From an uncultured Planctomycetia bacterium (GTDB lineage: Bacteria > Planctomycetota > Phycisphaerae > FEN-1346 > JAACEH01), in the NCBI GenBank assembly GCA_903929765.1, contig CAIYVX010000023.1, positions 1-64,000 on the forward strand: a DNA stretch of 64,000 nt. The letters run 5' to 3'. The position numbers and the translations under genes were made by a program. Of this stretch, positions 51,838 through 60,351 are shown one piece after another (the stretch's first letter is position 1; each line of letters starts with the position of its first letter). The notes under the pieces were generated by a model. That model was given only the letters and a program-made list of their open reading frames with translations, was not told the DNA's origin and made no database searches.

Positions 51838-53183
51838 TACATGAATTTTTTCGCCAGGGCGTCGATGCGGTCGAGCAGGGCGGTCAGCCAGGCGGCATCG
51901 GCGGATTCGCCGATGGTGCGGTAAATCGGTTCGGTGTTGCTGGGGCGGACGTGGACCCAGCCCTCGGGCCAGTCGAGGCGGACGCCGTCCTGGGTGTCCG
52001 AGCGGGCCTCTGGGAATTCGGCGGGCAGGCGGGCGATTAGTTTTTTAACGGCGTCTGGCGCGGCGGTGGCTTTGCGCTTGGTCATGGTGTAACGAGGCAA
52101 TTCGTCGACGATGGCGCTCAGGGGCTTGTTGCGCGTGGCGAGAAGTTCGAGGATCAGACCGATGCCGGCGAAGCTATCGCGGATCGGGCAGACGCGCGGG
52201 TCGATGACGCCGCCATTGCCCTCGCCGCCGATAACGCATTTTTCGACGATCATTTTGTCGGCGACGTGGACTTCGCCGACGGGCGTGCGGTGGCAGACCT
52301 GGCCGAAGCGGCGGGCCACGTCGTCAATCATGCGGCTGGTGGAAAGATTGGCGGCGCACGGGCCGGGTTCCTGCGAGAGGCGGTAAAGGGCGGCGAGGGC
52401 GAGGGTGTATTCCTCGCCGATGAAGCGGCCCTGTTCGTCGATGAGGGCGAGGCGGTCGGCGTCGGGGTCCTGGACGAGGCCGAGGTCGGCGTGGTGGGCG
52501 AGGACGGCCTTGGTGACGGAAGAAAGATTTTCGAGGATCGGTTCGGGCGGATGGTCGAAGCGGCCGTCGGGCGTGCCGCCGAGGATGTGGACCTGGCAAC
52601 CGAGTTCATCGAGCAGTTGGGGCGTGGCGATGGCGCCGGCGCCGTGGCAGGAGTCGAGGACGACGTTGAGGCGGCGCGCCGCCACGGCTTTGCGCGCGGT
52701 GGCGGCCAGGACGCGGGCGACGTGGCGGGTGTGGGTGGTGCCGTCGTGGATGAGGGGGCGGTAGCCGTCGGCGCCGACGAAAGCGAACTTGTCGGCGAGC
52801 CAGAATTCTTTGAGTTTCGTGCCCAGGGCGGCGCTAAGGTCGATGCCGTCGGAGCGGAAGAATTTGAGGCCGTTCCAGGGGAAGGGATTGTGACTGGCGG
52901 TGATCATGACGCCGCCGGCGGCTTCGAGTTCGTCGATCATGACGGTGACGCCGGGGGTGGAAACGATGCCGAGATCGATGGTTTCGCAGCCGGTGGCGAG
53001 CAGGGCGGAGGCGACGGCGGCAGCGAGAGATTCGCCGGAGGTGCGGGAATCGCGGCCGACGACGACGCGGCCTCCGCCGAGAAGGGTGCCGAAAGCGGCG
53101 GCGAAGCGGGCGGCAACGAGCGGGGTCATGGTCTCGCCGACGAGGCCGCGAACGCCGCTGACGGAGACGATGAGATCGGACAT
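51837..53183 (-). CDS. glmM: Phosphoglucosamine mutase / phosphohexomutase
   Basis: The 448-residue enzyme has the phosphoserine loop MITASHNPFPWNGLKF (Ser about 97), the metal loop in VQDPDADRLALID, the sugar loop GGEGNGGVIDP and the phosphate loop RPSNTEPIYR. In the GlmM family it converts glucosamine-6-phosphate to glucosamine-1-phosphate for peptidoglycan. Asn in RPSNTEP rather than the bacterial GlmM consensus leaves the possibility of a phosphomannomutase-type sugar. TTGGAGAAC precedes the ATG. Confidence 0.85.
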   Translation of the reverse strand: MSDLIVSVSGVRGLVGETMTPLVAARFAAAFGTLLGGGRVVVGRDSRTSGESLAAAVASALLATGCETIDLGIVSTPGVTVMIDELEAAGGVMITASHNPFPWNGLKFFRSDGIDLSAALGTKLKEFWLADKFAFVGADGYRPLIHDGTTHTRHVARVLAATARKAVAARRLNVVLDSCHGAGAIATPQLLDELGCQVHILGGTPDGRFDHPPEPILENLSSVTKAVLAHHADLGLVQDPDADRLALIDEQGRFIGEEYTLALAALYRLSQEPGPCAANLSTSRMIDDVARRFGQVCHRTPVGEVHVADKMIVEKCVIGGEGNGGVIDPRVCPIRDSFAGIGLILELLATRNKPLSAIVDELPRYTMTKRKATAAPDAVKKLIARLPAEFPEARSDTQDGVRLDWPEGWVHVRPSNTEPIYRTIGESADAAWLTALLDRIDALAKKFM

Positions 53184-53298
53184 TTGTTCTCCAAGAACAG
53201 CAGTGGACTGTGGGCAATTACAACAAAAGCTACAACAGCCCCGAAGGTAAACGCCCGGGTGTCCTTCAAGTTACCTGTACGGGCCTTGCTGCGGAATC

Positions 53299-54585
53299 TT
53301 ACGGCCACAGGCCGCGCATCTTGAAGGCGTCGGCGACGCGGCTGACGGCCAGGGCGACGGCGCCTTGGCGCATCGGGACTTTGAGTTTCCGGCCCATGTC
53401 GTAGACATCGTCAAAGGCGGCGACCATGATTTCCTGGAGCTTGCTGTAGACTTCGGCCCGCTTCCAGAAGAAGTTGGTCAGGCCCTGGACCCACTCGAAG
53501 TAGGAGACGGTGACGCCGCCGGCGTTGGCCAGGATGTCGGGAATAATGAAAATGCCGTTGGCTTCGAGAATGAGGTCGGCCTCCGGGGTGGTCGGACCGT
53601 TGGCGGCCTCAATGATGACCCTGGCCTTGACGTTCCCGGCGTTCTCGGCGGTGATGGTTCCTTCCAGAGCGGCAGGGCAGAGGACGTCGCATTTGAGGGC
53701 CAGAAGTTCGGCGTTGGTCATCTGGTCGCCGCCCTTGAAGGCGAGGAGGTTGCCGATCTGGCGGTAGTGAGCGGCGGCGGCTTCGACGTCGAGGCCCTTA
53801 GAGTTGTAGACGCCGCCCTTGTCGGAGGAGACGGCGAGAACCTTGCCGCCGGCTTCTTGCCAGAGTTTGGCCATGGGGTAGCCGACGTTGCCGAAACCCT
53901 GGACGACGAGCTTGGAGCCGGCGACCTTCATTTTGAAGAGCGGGAGGGCTTTGAGGCAGATGTAGAAACAGCCGCGGCCGGTGGCGTCTTCGCGGCCGGG
54001 TGAGCCGCCGAGGCTGACGGGCTTGCCGGTGACGACGCCCAGAGCGCTGCGGCCGACTTCCATGGCGTAGGTGTCGTGGATCCAGGCCATGACCTGGGCG
54101 TTGGTGTTGACGTCGGGGGCGGGGATGTCGGTCTCCGGCCCGATGATGGGGATGAGTTCCTTGGCGTAGCGTCGGGTGAGGCGTTCGAGTTCGCCCAGGC
54201 TCATATTATGGGGATCGCAGATGACGCCGCCCTTGCCGCCGCCGAAAGGCACGTTGACGACGGCGCACTTCCAAGTCATGAGCATGGAGAGGGCCATGAC
54301 CTCTTCGCGGGTCACGTCGGGATGGTAGCGGATGCCGCCCTTGTAGGGGCCGCGATGGTTGCTGTGCTGGGCGCGAAAACCGGTGAAGGTGTGAATGACG
54401 CCGTTGTCCCGTTTGATCGGCAGGCTGACCTGGACGACACGGCGGCAGTTGCCCAGAACTTCGCGGCAGGACTCATCGAGATTAATCAGGTCGGCGGTGG
54501 CATGGAACTGCTGGCGCGCCCGATCCCAGAAGGTCGCGGCAGGGCCTTTAGCCTTTGTTATCTTAGCTGCCGGTGAAGTCGCCAT
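53299..54585 (-). CDS. gdhA: Glutamate dehydrogenase (Glu/Leu/Phe/Val family)
   Basis: The 428-residue protein has FTGFRAQHSNHRGPYKGGIRYHPDVTREEV, the catalytic lysine region MTWKCAVVNVPFGGGKGGV, PAPDVNTNAQVMAWI and VQGFGNVGYPMAKL (nucleotide-binding GxGNVG). It interconverts glutamate with 2-oxoglutarate and ammonia; the short loop pattern is that of hexameric bacterial/archaeal enzymes. Cofactor choice is uncertain. AAGGA lies before the ATG. The 180 bases upstream show no gene. Confidence 0.92.
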   Translation of the reverse strand: MATSPAAKITKAKGPAATFWDRARQQFHATADLINLDESCREVLGNCRRVVQVSLPIKRDNGVIHTFTGFRAQHSNHRGPYKGGIRYHPDVTREEVMALSMLMTWKCAVVNVPFGGGKGGVICDPHNMSLGELERLTRRYAKELIPIIGPETDIPAPDVNTNAQVMAWIHDTYAMEVGRSALGVVTGKPVSLGGSPGREDATGRGCFYICLKALPLFKMKVAGSKLVVQGFGNVGYPMAKLWQEAGGKVLAVSSDKGGVYNSKGLDVEAAAAHYRQIGNLLAFKGGDQMTNAELLALKCDVLCPAALEGTITAENAGNVKARVIIEAANGPTTPEADLILEANGIFIIPDILANAGGVTVSYFEWVQGLTNFFWKRAEVYSKLQEIMVAAFDDVYDMGRKLKVPMRQGAVALAVSRVADAFKMRGLWP

Positions 54586-54764
54586 AAACGTTCCTTAAAC
54601 CAGGATTATTCCTCTGGCCATAACCTCAGAACCATTCTGAGCTTGCGACCAGTGATTATAAAATGCAGCTACGGGAAAAAGAATAGAGATAAACCGAGGC
54701 TCGTGCAATAGAAAATAGCACCGGCGGGCGCATTATTCCGCAGCCAACAAGGGCTAACTTCAAG

Positions 54765-55607
54765 CTAGATCAGGACTTCGCCGTGGCGGTGGCTGTGGCA
54801 ATCGAGGTTGACGGCGACGGGCAGGGCGGCGATGTGGCAGGGGCGGGAGGCGACGTGGACGGCCAGGGCGGTGGTGCGGCCGCCGAGGCCCATGGGGCCG
54901 ACGCCGGTCGAGTTGAGTGCGGCGAGGAGTTCGCGTTCGAGTGCGGCGTCGCGTTCGTCGAGGGCGGGTTCGCCGAGCGGGCGGAGCAGGGCTTCCTTGG
55001 CGGCCAGGGCGACGGTTTCAAAGTTGCCGCCCAGGCCGACGCCGACCACCAGCGGCGGGCAGGGATTGGCCAGGCTTTCGCGGACGGTTCGCACGACAAA
55101 ATCGACGACGCCGGCGCGGCCGGCGGAGGGCGTGAGCATGGCCAGGCGCGACATGTTCTCGGCTCCACCGCCCTTGGCGGCAAAACGGAGCCGCACCCGG
55201 TCGCCGGGGACAATTCGGACGTGGAGGATGGCCGGGGTGTTGTCGCCAGTGTTGCGGCGGTCGAGCGGGTGGGCGACGACGCTGAGGCGGAGGTGGAGTT
55301 CGGTGTAGGCCCGGGCGACGGCGGAGTTGACGGCGGCGGTCAGGTCGCCGTCGACGAGGGCGACCTCCTGGCCGAGGTCGAGGAAGACCACGGCCAGTCC
55401 GGTGTCCTGACAGAGAGGCCGGCGCTCGGTGCGGGCGATGTCGGCGTTGCGTAGGAGTTGGTCGAGGATATTTTTACCCGTGTCGCTGGTTTCGGAATCG
55501 CGGGCGCGGCGGAGGGCGTCGAGTTCGCGCGGGCCGAGGTCGAAACTGGATTGGCGGATGCAGTCGAAGAGGGCATCTTCGATGGAACGGACGGAAATCT
55601 TTCGCAT
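54765..55607 (-). CDS. Class I fumarase/tartrate dehydratase alpha subunit
   Basis: The 280-residue protein matches the N-terminal half of class I fumarases: RPLCQDTGLAVVFLDLGQEV (first cluster cysteine), GGGAENMSRLAMLTPSAGRAGVVDFV, NPCPPLVVGVGLGGNFETVALAAKEALLRP and a GVGPMGLGGRTTALAV, HIAALPVAVNLDCHSHRHGEV ending with the third cysteine. It holds the 4Fe-4S cluster for water addition to fumarate. The beta subunit, normally the next gene, is absent here; the next gene on this strand is glutamate dehydrogenase. The start at MRKISV was set because upstream codons come from a repeat. Confidence 0.9.
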   Translation of the reverse strand: MRKISVRSIEDALFDCIRQSSFDLGPRELDALRRARDSETSDTGKNILDQLLRNADIARTERRPLCQDTGLAVVFLDLGQEVALVDGDLTAAVNSAVARAYTELHLRLSVVAHPLDRRNTGDNTPAILHVRIVPGDRVRLRFAAKGGGAENMSRLAMLTPSAGRAGVVDFVVRTVRESLANPCPPLVVGVGLGGNFETVALAAKEALLRPLGEPALDERDAALERELLAALNSTGVGPMGLGGRTTALAVHVASRPCHIAALPVAVNLDCHSHRHGEVLI

Positions 55608-55648
55608 GGTGGGATGTTCCTCTCGCGCCAGCGGCGATTTTTCTCTCT

Positions 55649-55742
55649 GGGTGCCACCTTGGCTCGGCGGGCTGTTCGCTGGGCAAAGTGAGTTCTTTGT
55701 CGCACACCTTGCCCCAAACAGCCGGGGGCCAAGGTGTGGCAC
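55649..55742. repeat. Long member of the GTGCCAC repeat family
   Basis: GGGTGCCACCTTG at the left and CCAAGGTGTGGCACC at the right form outer arms. Inside are GGGCTGTTCGCTGGGC and its partner GCCCCAAACAGCC. It occupies the space between the fumarase and ribF genes. Confidence 0.75.
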
Positions 55743-55799
55743 CATGGACTGCGATTGTACTAGGATCAATAGAAAAGCCCAAGAGGTTTCAGCTAGGCG

Positions 55800-55828
55800 T
55801 TGAACCCTCGTTTCCGGTCTGCTATATT
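55800..55828 (+). promoter_or_regulatory. Promoter of ribF, nearly leaderless
   Basis: TTGAAC and TATATT are 17 bases apart, and the ATG begins 14 bases after the -10 box. No RBS is present, so the mRNA leader is about eight bases at most. Confidence 0.65.
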
Positions 55829-55842
55829 GCCCCGGCCAGACC

Positions 55843-56778
55843 ATGAAACTAATTCGCGACATTTTCTCTTTGCACAACGCCTTTCCCCGCGCCGCCCTGA
55901 CCATCGGCAACTTCGACGGCGTCCACCTCGGCCACCGTCGGATCGTCGAGGAGACCGTTGCTGCGGCCCGCGCTGCCGGCGGACCAGCCCTGGCCTTCAC
56001 CTTCGAACCTCATCCCGAAATTATCCTCCGTGGCGGCCGGGGGCCCGGGCGACTCCTCTCGTTCGAGCGCCGTCTCGAACTCCTCCACGCCGCCGGAATC
56101 GAAACCGTCATCTGCCCCGACGACCCGCGGGCCGTTCTCGAGCTCACCGCCGAAGATTTCGTTCAGCGCATCATTGTCGCCGCCCTGGGCGCGGCCGTTG
56201 TCGTCGAAGGGCCTAGTTTCCATTTCGGGCGCGGCGGGCAGGGCAACATCGAACTCCTGCTCCGCCTCGGTCCCGCCGGCGGTTTCCGCCTCGTCGTCGT
56301 GCCTCCGCTCCAGATCGCCGGACAGGAAGTTTCCAGCACGCTCATCCGCCAGGCCGTGCGCGAAGGCCGACTCGCCGACGCCAATCTTCTCCTCGGCCGC
56401 CCCTTCGAAATTACCGCCCGCGTGGTCCCCGGCCTGGGCCGCGGCCGCCAACTCGGTTTCCCCACGGCCAACCTCGAAGGCGACTTTCTCGTTCCGGCCG
56501 ACGGCGTCTATGCCGCCCGGGTCAGTCTCGATGACCGCTCTTTTCCCACGGCCGTCAGCATCGGCCATGCCTCCACCTTCGGCGACCAGGAACAACCTCT
56601 GGTCGAGGCCCATCTGCTCGATTTCGACGGCGACCTTTATGATTGCACCATGCGCGTCGAATTTCTCCAGCGCCTGCGCCACCAGCAAAAATTCTCCGGC
56701 CCCGACGCCCTGATCAGCCAGATCCGCGCCGACTGTGACGCCGTCCGGAGGATATTCTCTCCGGGTGCCGCACTTTGA
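55843..56778 (+). CDS. ribF: Bifunctional riboflavin kinase/FAD synthetase
   Basis: The 311-residue enzyme has an N-terminal nucleotidyltransferase domain (LTIGNFDGVHLGHRRIV, FEPHPEIIL, FHFGRGGQGN, STLIRQAVREGRLADANLLLGRPF) and a C-terminal flavokinase domain (RGRQLGFPTANLEGDFLVPADGVYA). It makes FMN and then FAD from riboflavin. It is transcribed alone, divergent from the fumarase gene. Confidence 0.95.
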   Translation: MKLIRDIFSLHNAFPRAALTIGNFDGVHLGHRRIVEETVAAARAAGGPALAFTFEPHPEIILRGGRGPGRLLSFERRLELLHAAGIETVICPDDPRAVLELTAEDFVQRIIVAALGAAVVVEGPSFHFGRGGQGNIELLLRLGPAGGFRLVVVPPLQIAGQEVSSTLIRQAVREGRLADANLLLGRPFEITARVVPGLGRGRQLGFPTANLEGDFLVPADGVYAARVSLDDRSFPTAVSIGHASTFGDQEQPLVEAHLLDFDGDLYDCTMRVEFLQRLRHQQKFSGPDALISQIRADCDAVRRIFSPGAAL

Positions 56779-56806
56779 AGGTCCGACGAAGTCGGGACCA
56801 AAGTGT
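56765..56806. repeat. GTGCCAC repeat family copy after ribF
   Basis: GGTGCCGCACTTTG and CCAAAGTGT face each other around GTCCGACGAAGTCGGGAC. The first arm overlaps the last codons of ribF. A direct CTTAAG(T/C)CTTAAG stretch follows at about 56.85 kb. Confidence 0.7.
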
Positions 56807-56886
56807 ATTCTTCTTCTGCCGTTGTTTTTGTTGCCGTACCTGAAGTCTTAAGCCTTAAGTCTTAAGCCTCTCTTTCTCAAACAGAG

Positions 56887-56914
56887 TAGACTTTTCCCGG
56901 ACCATCCGTATAAT
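56887..56914 (+). promoter_or_regulatory. Promoter of the NifU-like gene
   Basis: TAGACT and a perfect TATAAT are 16 bases apart. The leader contains the hairpin GGGGCGCACGGTGCGCCCC. Confidence 0.6.
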
Positions 56915-56981
56915 ACGGCGAGTTCGTAGGGGCGCACGGTGCGCCCCAAACAGAGAGCGCCCAGAGAACAGGGGAAAAAAA

Positions 56982-57209
56982 GTGATCGATAAAGAAAAAG
57001 TCGCGGTCGTCATCAATGAAATCCGCCCGTACCTTCAGGCCGACGGCGGCGACATTGAACTCGTCGAAGTTCAGCCCGACGGCGTGGTCAAGGTCCGCCT
57101 GCGCGGAGCCTGTTCCTGTTGCCCCGGCGCCAAGATGACCCTTCAGATGGGCGTCGAACGCAAGCTCAAAGAAGCCATCCCGGAAGTCACCAAGGTCGTC
57201 GGCGTCTGA
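56982..57209 (+). CDS. NifU-like iron-sulfur scaffold protein
   Basis: The 75-residue protein is the NifU C-terminal domain alone: INEIRPYLQADGGDIELVEV, then VRLRGACSCCPGAKMTLQMGVERKLKEAIPEV. The CxxC pair normally holds a transient 4Fe-4S cluster; here it reads CSCC. It likely delivers clusters to nearby Fe-S enzymes such as ferredoxin and Hdr proteins. The ATG lies behind a purine-rich leader. Confidence 0.92.
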   Translation: MIDKEKVAVVINEIRPYLQADGGDIELVEVQPDGVVKVRLRGACSCCPGAKMTLQMGVERKLKEAIPEVTKVVGV

Positions 57210-57231
57210 TCGTTTTGCGGTTATTATGTAG

Positions 57232-57251
57232 GGTGGCTGCTTGCAGCCACC
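57232..57251. repeat. GGTGGCTGC-type hairpin repeat
   Basis: GGTGGCTGC-TT-GCAGCCACC is a perfect stem followed by GTCTTTTTA, so it could end the NifU-like transcript. Confidence 0.8.
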
Positions 57252-57300
57252 GTCTTTTTATTCTGCGGAGCCCCGCTCCGCACCAGGAAAGGAGTTAGTT

Positions 57301-57474
57301 GTGGCACATGTAATTAATGATGAATGCGTAAGCTGCGGCACCTGCGAAGGCGAATGTTCCGTCGAGGCCATCAGCCAGGGCTCTGACAAGTACGTCATCG
57401 ACGCCGCCAAGTGCACCGACTGCGGCGCCTGCGCCGAAGTCTGCCCCGTCGAGTGCATCAAGCCGGCCAAGTAA
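57301..57474 (+). CDS. 2[4Fe-4S] ferredoxin
   Basis: The 57-residue protein has two cluster motifs, CVSCGTCEGEC and CTDCGACAEVC, each followed by a distant cysteine-proline. It is a clostridial-type electron carrier. The GTG start is preceded by AAAGGAG; an upstream extension of the frame passes through a repeat and is not used. Confidence 0.93.
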   Translation: MAHVINDECVSCGTCEGECSVEAISQGSDKYVIDAAKCTDCGACAEVCPVECIKPAK

Positions 57475-57581
57475 GCTGCGGGTCGTCTGTAAGCAGGGCC
57501 GAGACAAGCTCTGCCCCTGCGAGAAACCAGCGCGGGCCTGCCCTCTCGTGGCGGGCCCGCCGGCCACTTTGAGGATCCCCC

Positions 57582-58583
57582 ATGCCCGACGCCAAAGCCT
57601 GGAAGCAGATCGTCGCCGCCCGGCGCATCCTCATGCTCACCCACACCAAGCCCGACGGCGACGGCCTCGGCTCCCTGGCCGCCCTGCAGGAAGCCCTGAC
57701 CGCGCTCGGCAAAGAGGTCCGCGTCATCCTGCCCAGCGAACCGGCCGCCAAGTACGCCTTTCTCGCCGGAAGCGAAAAGTTCGAGGTGCTCGGGCGCGAC
57801 GTTCAGGCCGACCAGTTTCCGCGCGATTGGGATCTGATCCTGGTCGTCGATACCTGCACCTGGGACCAGCTCGAAGGCCTGCGCGGCCTCATCGAGGACT
57901 ATTCCGATCGCGTCCTGGTCATTGACCATCACATGACCCGCGACGACCTCCGCCACCAGGAACTGGTCGACGTCGGCGCCGCCGCCGCCGGAGAGATCGT
58001 CGCCCGGCTCATGGAACGCCAGGCCGTCGCCATCACGCCGACTATCGCCGAATCCCTTTTCGTCTCCCTCGTGAGCGACACCGGCTGGTTCCGGTTTCCC
58101 AGCGTCACGCCCGCCGTCCTGCACCTGGGCGCCCGCCTGGTGGAGCAGGGGGCCAGGCCCTCGGTCGTCTACGAACGCCTTTATCAGTCCGAGTCGCTGG
58201 CCAAGATGAACCTCATCCGCGAGGCCCTCTCCACGCTCACCCTCTCGCCCGAGGGCGACGTGGCCTGGTTCTGGCTCACCCGCGACACGTTCGCCCGCTC
58301 GGGCGCCAAGCTCTCCGACACCGAAAATATTATCGACGAATGCCAGAAGGTCGCCGGCGTCCTGGTCGGACTGCTGTTCACCGAGATCGAAGACGGCTCC
58401 GTCCGCGTCAGCCTCCGGTCCAAGCGCGACGTCGACATGGCCGCCGTCTCCGCCCGCTTCGGCGGCGGCGGTCACGCCCGGGCCGCCGGTTGCCGCTTGC
58501 CCGGCCCGCTGCCGGCCGCCCGCCGGGCCGTTCTCGAAGCCGTCTACGCCGCCCTGGGCCGTCCGCCCTGCCCCTGGATGTGA
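57582..58583 (+). CDS. nrnA: DHH/DHHA1 phosphoesterase (NrnA-like)
   Basis: The 333-residue enzyme has the DHH site: LTHTKPDGDGLGSLAAL, LILVVDTCTWDQLEGL and VLVIDHHMTRD, and the DHHA1 substrate-binding end GGGGHARAAGCRL. NrnA-type proteins degrade short oligoribonucleotides and dephosphorylate pAp; some hydrolyse cyclic dinucleotides. The gene stands between the ferredoxin and hdrC genes. Confidence 0.9.
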   Translation: MPDAKAWKQIVAARRILMLTHTKPDGDGLGSLAALQEALTALGKEVRVILPSEPAAKYAFLAGSEKFEVLGRDVQADQFPRDWDLILVVDTCTWDQLEGLRGLIEDYSDRVLVIDHHMTRDDLRHQELVDVGAAAAGEIVARLMERQAVAITPTIAESLFVSLVSDTGWFRFPSVTPAVLHLGARLVEQGARPSVVYERLYQSESLAKMNLIREALSTLTLSPEGDVAWFWLTRDTFARSGAKLSDTENIIDECQKVAGVLVGLLFTEIEDGSVRVSLRSKRDVDMAAVSARFGGGGHARAAGCRLPGPLPAARRAVLEAVYAALGRPPCPWM

Positions 58584-58642
58584 CACCAGTCACCTCCGGG
58601 GGTTGACCCGGCGTATACGATTAAGGTGGAAAGTGTGAGTGC

Positions 58643-58666
58643 CACGGCGGGTCTCGTCCCGCCGTG
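58643..58666. repeat. CACGGCGGG hairpin directly before hdrC
   Basis: CACGGCGGG-TCTCGT-CCCGCCGTG is a perfect nine-pair stem. It ends 20 bases before the hdrC start codon and could affect its translation. Confidence 0.8.
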
Positions 58667-58685
58667 CCGGATGGGGAGTTCGTAT

Positions 58686-59249
58686 ATGGTCGTCAAAGAA
58701 ATCGGCACGCCCGAAGCCGCGCGGTTCCGCCAGGACATCAATCGCCGCATCGCCGGTCAGGTCGAAAAATGCTACCAGTGCGGCAAGTGTTCCGCCGGTT
58801 GCCCCATCGCCAACGAAATGGACCTCATGCCCAACCAGGTCATCCGCCTGGTCCAAATCGGCCTCAAGGACAAAGCCACCCATTGCCGTTCCATCTGGCT
58901 CTGTGCCGGCTGCGTCACCTGCACCACCCGTTGCCCGCAGGAAGTCGAGATTGCCTCCGTCATGGAAGCCGTTCGCCACGTTGCCATCGAGGAAGGCGTC
59001 GAGCCGCCGCCGGAGGTCCGTCATACCGCCACCTTCACCGAGGTCTTCCTGCGCAGCGTGCGCCGGCATGGCCGCATCTTCGAGCCCGGCATGGTCATGG
59101 GCTTCAACCTGCGCTCGTGCCAGCCGATGAAGGATGCCGAAAAGGGACCGAAAATGTTCCTCAAGGGCAAGCTCAACCTCTTGCCCCATCGCGTAAAGGA
59201 TCGCGGCCCGGTCCGGCGCATTTTCCAACGCCTCGTGCCGAAGCTCTGA
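58686..59249 (+). CDS. hdrC: Heterodisulfide reductase subunit C-like Fe-S protein
   Basis: The 187-residue protein has two 4Fe-4S motifs, CYQCGKCSAGCP and CAGCVTCTTRCP, in the HdrC order, with NEMDLMPNQVIRLVQIGLKD between them and a basic C-terminal tail. HdrC passes electrons to HdrB. The ATG preceded by GGGGAG was chosen; the longer frame is made by a hairpin repeat. In bacteria without methanogenesis such pairs work with flavin subunits in sulfur or electron-bifurcating systems. Confidence 0.9.
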   Translation: MVVKEIGTPEAARFRQDINRRIAGQVEKCYQCGKCSAGCPIANEMDLMPNQVIRLVQIGLKDKATHCRSIWLCAGCVTCTTRCPQEVEIASVMEAVRHVAIEEGVEPPPEVRHTATFTEVFLRSVRRHGRIFEPGMVMGFNLRSCQPMKDAEKGPKMFLKGKLNLLPHRVKDRGPVRRIFQRLVPKL

Positions 59250-59345
59250 TTTTGTTTTTATGTAGGGCGGCTGGTAACAACCGCCATAATAAAAGACTGT
59301 TTTCCGCATGGTGTTGCTGTTGTTGTGGCCGTCTTGGAGAGGCTC

Positions 59346-60221
59346 ATGAAATACGCCTATTTCCCCGGTTGCAGTCTCGAAGGCACGGCCAAGGACTTCG
59401 GCGAATCCGCCCGCGCCGTCTGCCAGGCCCTCGGCATCGAAATCCAGGACGTCCCCGACTGGGTCTGCTGCGGCGCCACGCCCGGCCACGCCTACGACGA
59501 AGCCCTCGGCGTCGCCCTCAGTGTTCGCACCATGCTTAACGCCAAGCGCGTCAGCAATAGCATGATGGTCCTCTGCGCCGCCTGTTACAACCGGGCCAAG
59601 ATGTCCAATCACGCCATGAAAACCCGCCCCGAAATCCGGGCCAAGGTCGAGACGGCAGTCGGCGAACCCTACGCCGGCGACGTCGAGGTCGTCCACCTCC
59701 TCGAAGTTCTCGACCGCCAGTACGGCCTGGAGAATCTCAAGAAGAAAATCGTCCGCCCGCTCACCGGCCTCAAGGTCGCCTGCTATTACGGCTGCCTGCT
59801 CGTCCGCCCGCCCAAGATCATGCAGTTCGACGATCCCGAAAACCCGACCATCATGGAGCGCATCCTCGCCACGACCGGCGTCGAACTGGTCGAGGACTGG
59901 TCCCACAAGGTCGAATGTTGCGGCGCCGCCTTCGCCATGGCCCGCACCGACGTCGTCGTCCGCTGCGTCAACGACATCCTCAAGAGCGCCGAGGCCGCCG
60001 GGGCCGACGCCCTGGTCGTCGCCTGTCCGCTCTGCCAGGCCAATTGCGACATGCGCCAGGGGGAGGCCAACCAGGCCTTCGGCGAACATCACGATCTGCC
60101 CGTCGTCTACTTCACCCAGCTCCTGGGCCTGGCCCTCGGCCTCTCGCCGCACCAGGTCGGCCTGCAGCGCCCGATGATCTCCACCGGCGGGCTCCTGGAA
60201 AAACTTCATGTCGGGGCCTGA
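59346..60221 (+). CDS. hdrB: Heterodisulfide reductase subunit B-like protein
   Basis: The 291-residue protein has both cysteine-rich CCG motifs: YFPGCSLEG, PDWVCCGATPGHAYDE, LCAACYN, and ACYYGCLLVRPP, VECCGAAFAM, ACPLCQANC. These bind the non-cubane clusters that cleave disulfides in HdrB. TTGGAGAGGCTC precedes the ATG. It follows hdrC after 96 bases that include a GTAGGGCGGCTG hairpin repeat. No hdrA flavin subunit is in the window; a partner must be encoded elsewhere. Confidence 0.92.
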   Translation: MKYAYFPGCSLEGTAKDFGESARAVCQALGIEIQDVPDWVCCGATPGHAYDEALGVALSVRTMLNAKRVSNSMMVLCAACYNRAKMSNHAMKTRPEIRAKVETAVGEPYAGDVEVVHLLEVLDRQYGLENLKKKIVRPLTGLKVACYYGCLLVRPPKIMQFDDPENPTIMERILATTGVELVEDWSHKVECCGAAFAMARTDVVVRCVNDILKSAEAAGADALVVACPLCQANCDMRQGEANQAFGEHHDLPVVYFTQLLGLALGLSPHQVGLQRPMISTGGLLEKLHVGA

Positions 60222-60237
60222 TTTTTTGCTGTTTCTT

Positions 60238-60298
60238 CACCCCTCTCCCTTGGGAGAGGGTGGCCGCTTTTGCGGCCGGGTGAGGGGTTTAGGGGAGT
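60238..60298. repeat. Dispersed CACCCTCTCCC hairpin repeat
   Basis: CACCCCTCTCCCTTGGGAGAGGGTG and GGCCGC-TTTT-GCGGCC contain two nested or adjacent stems, as in the copy at 51.65 kb but inverted. Confidence 0.9.
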
Positions 60299-60338
60299 TG
60301 GTATTCAACTTGTCTCCTGATTTTTCGCCGGCTTGTGG

Positions 60339-60344
60339 TACAAT
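60339..60344 (+). promoter_or_regulatory. Extended -10 box of a leaderless promoter
   Basis: TGGTACAAT is followed by seven bases and the ATG of the isomerase gene. No RBS and no good -35 box are visible. Confidence 0.5.
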
Positions 60345-60351
60345 CAGACCC

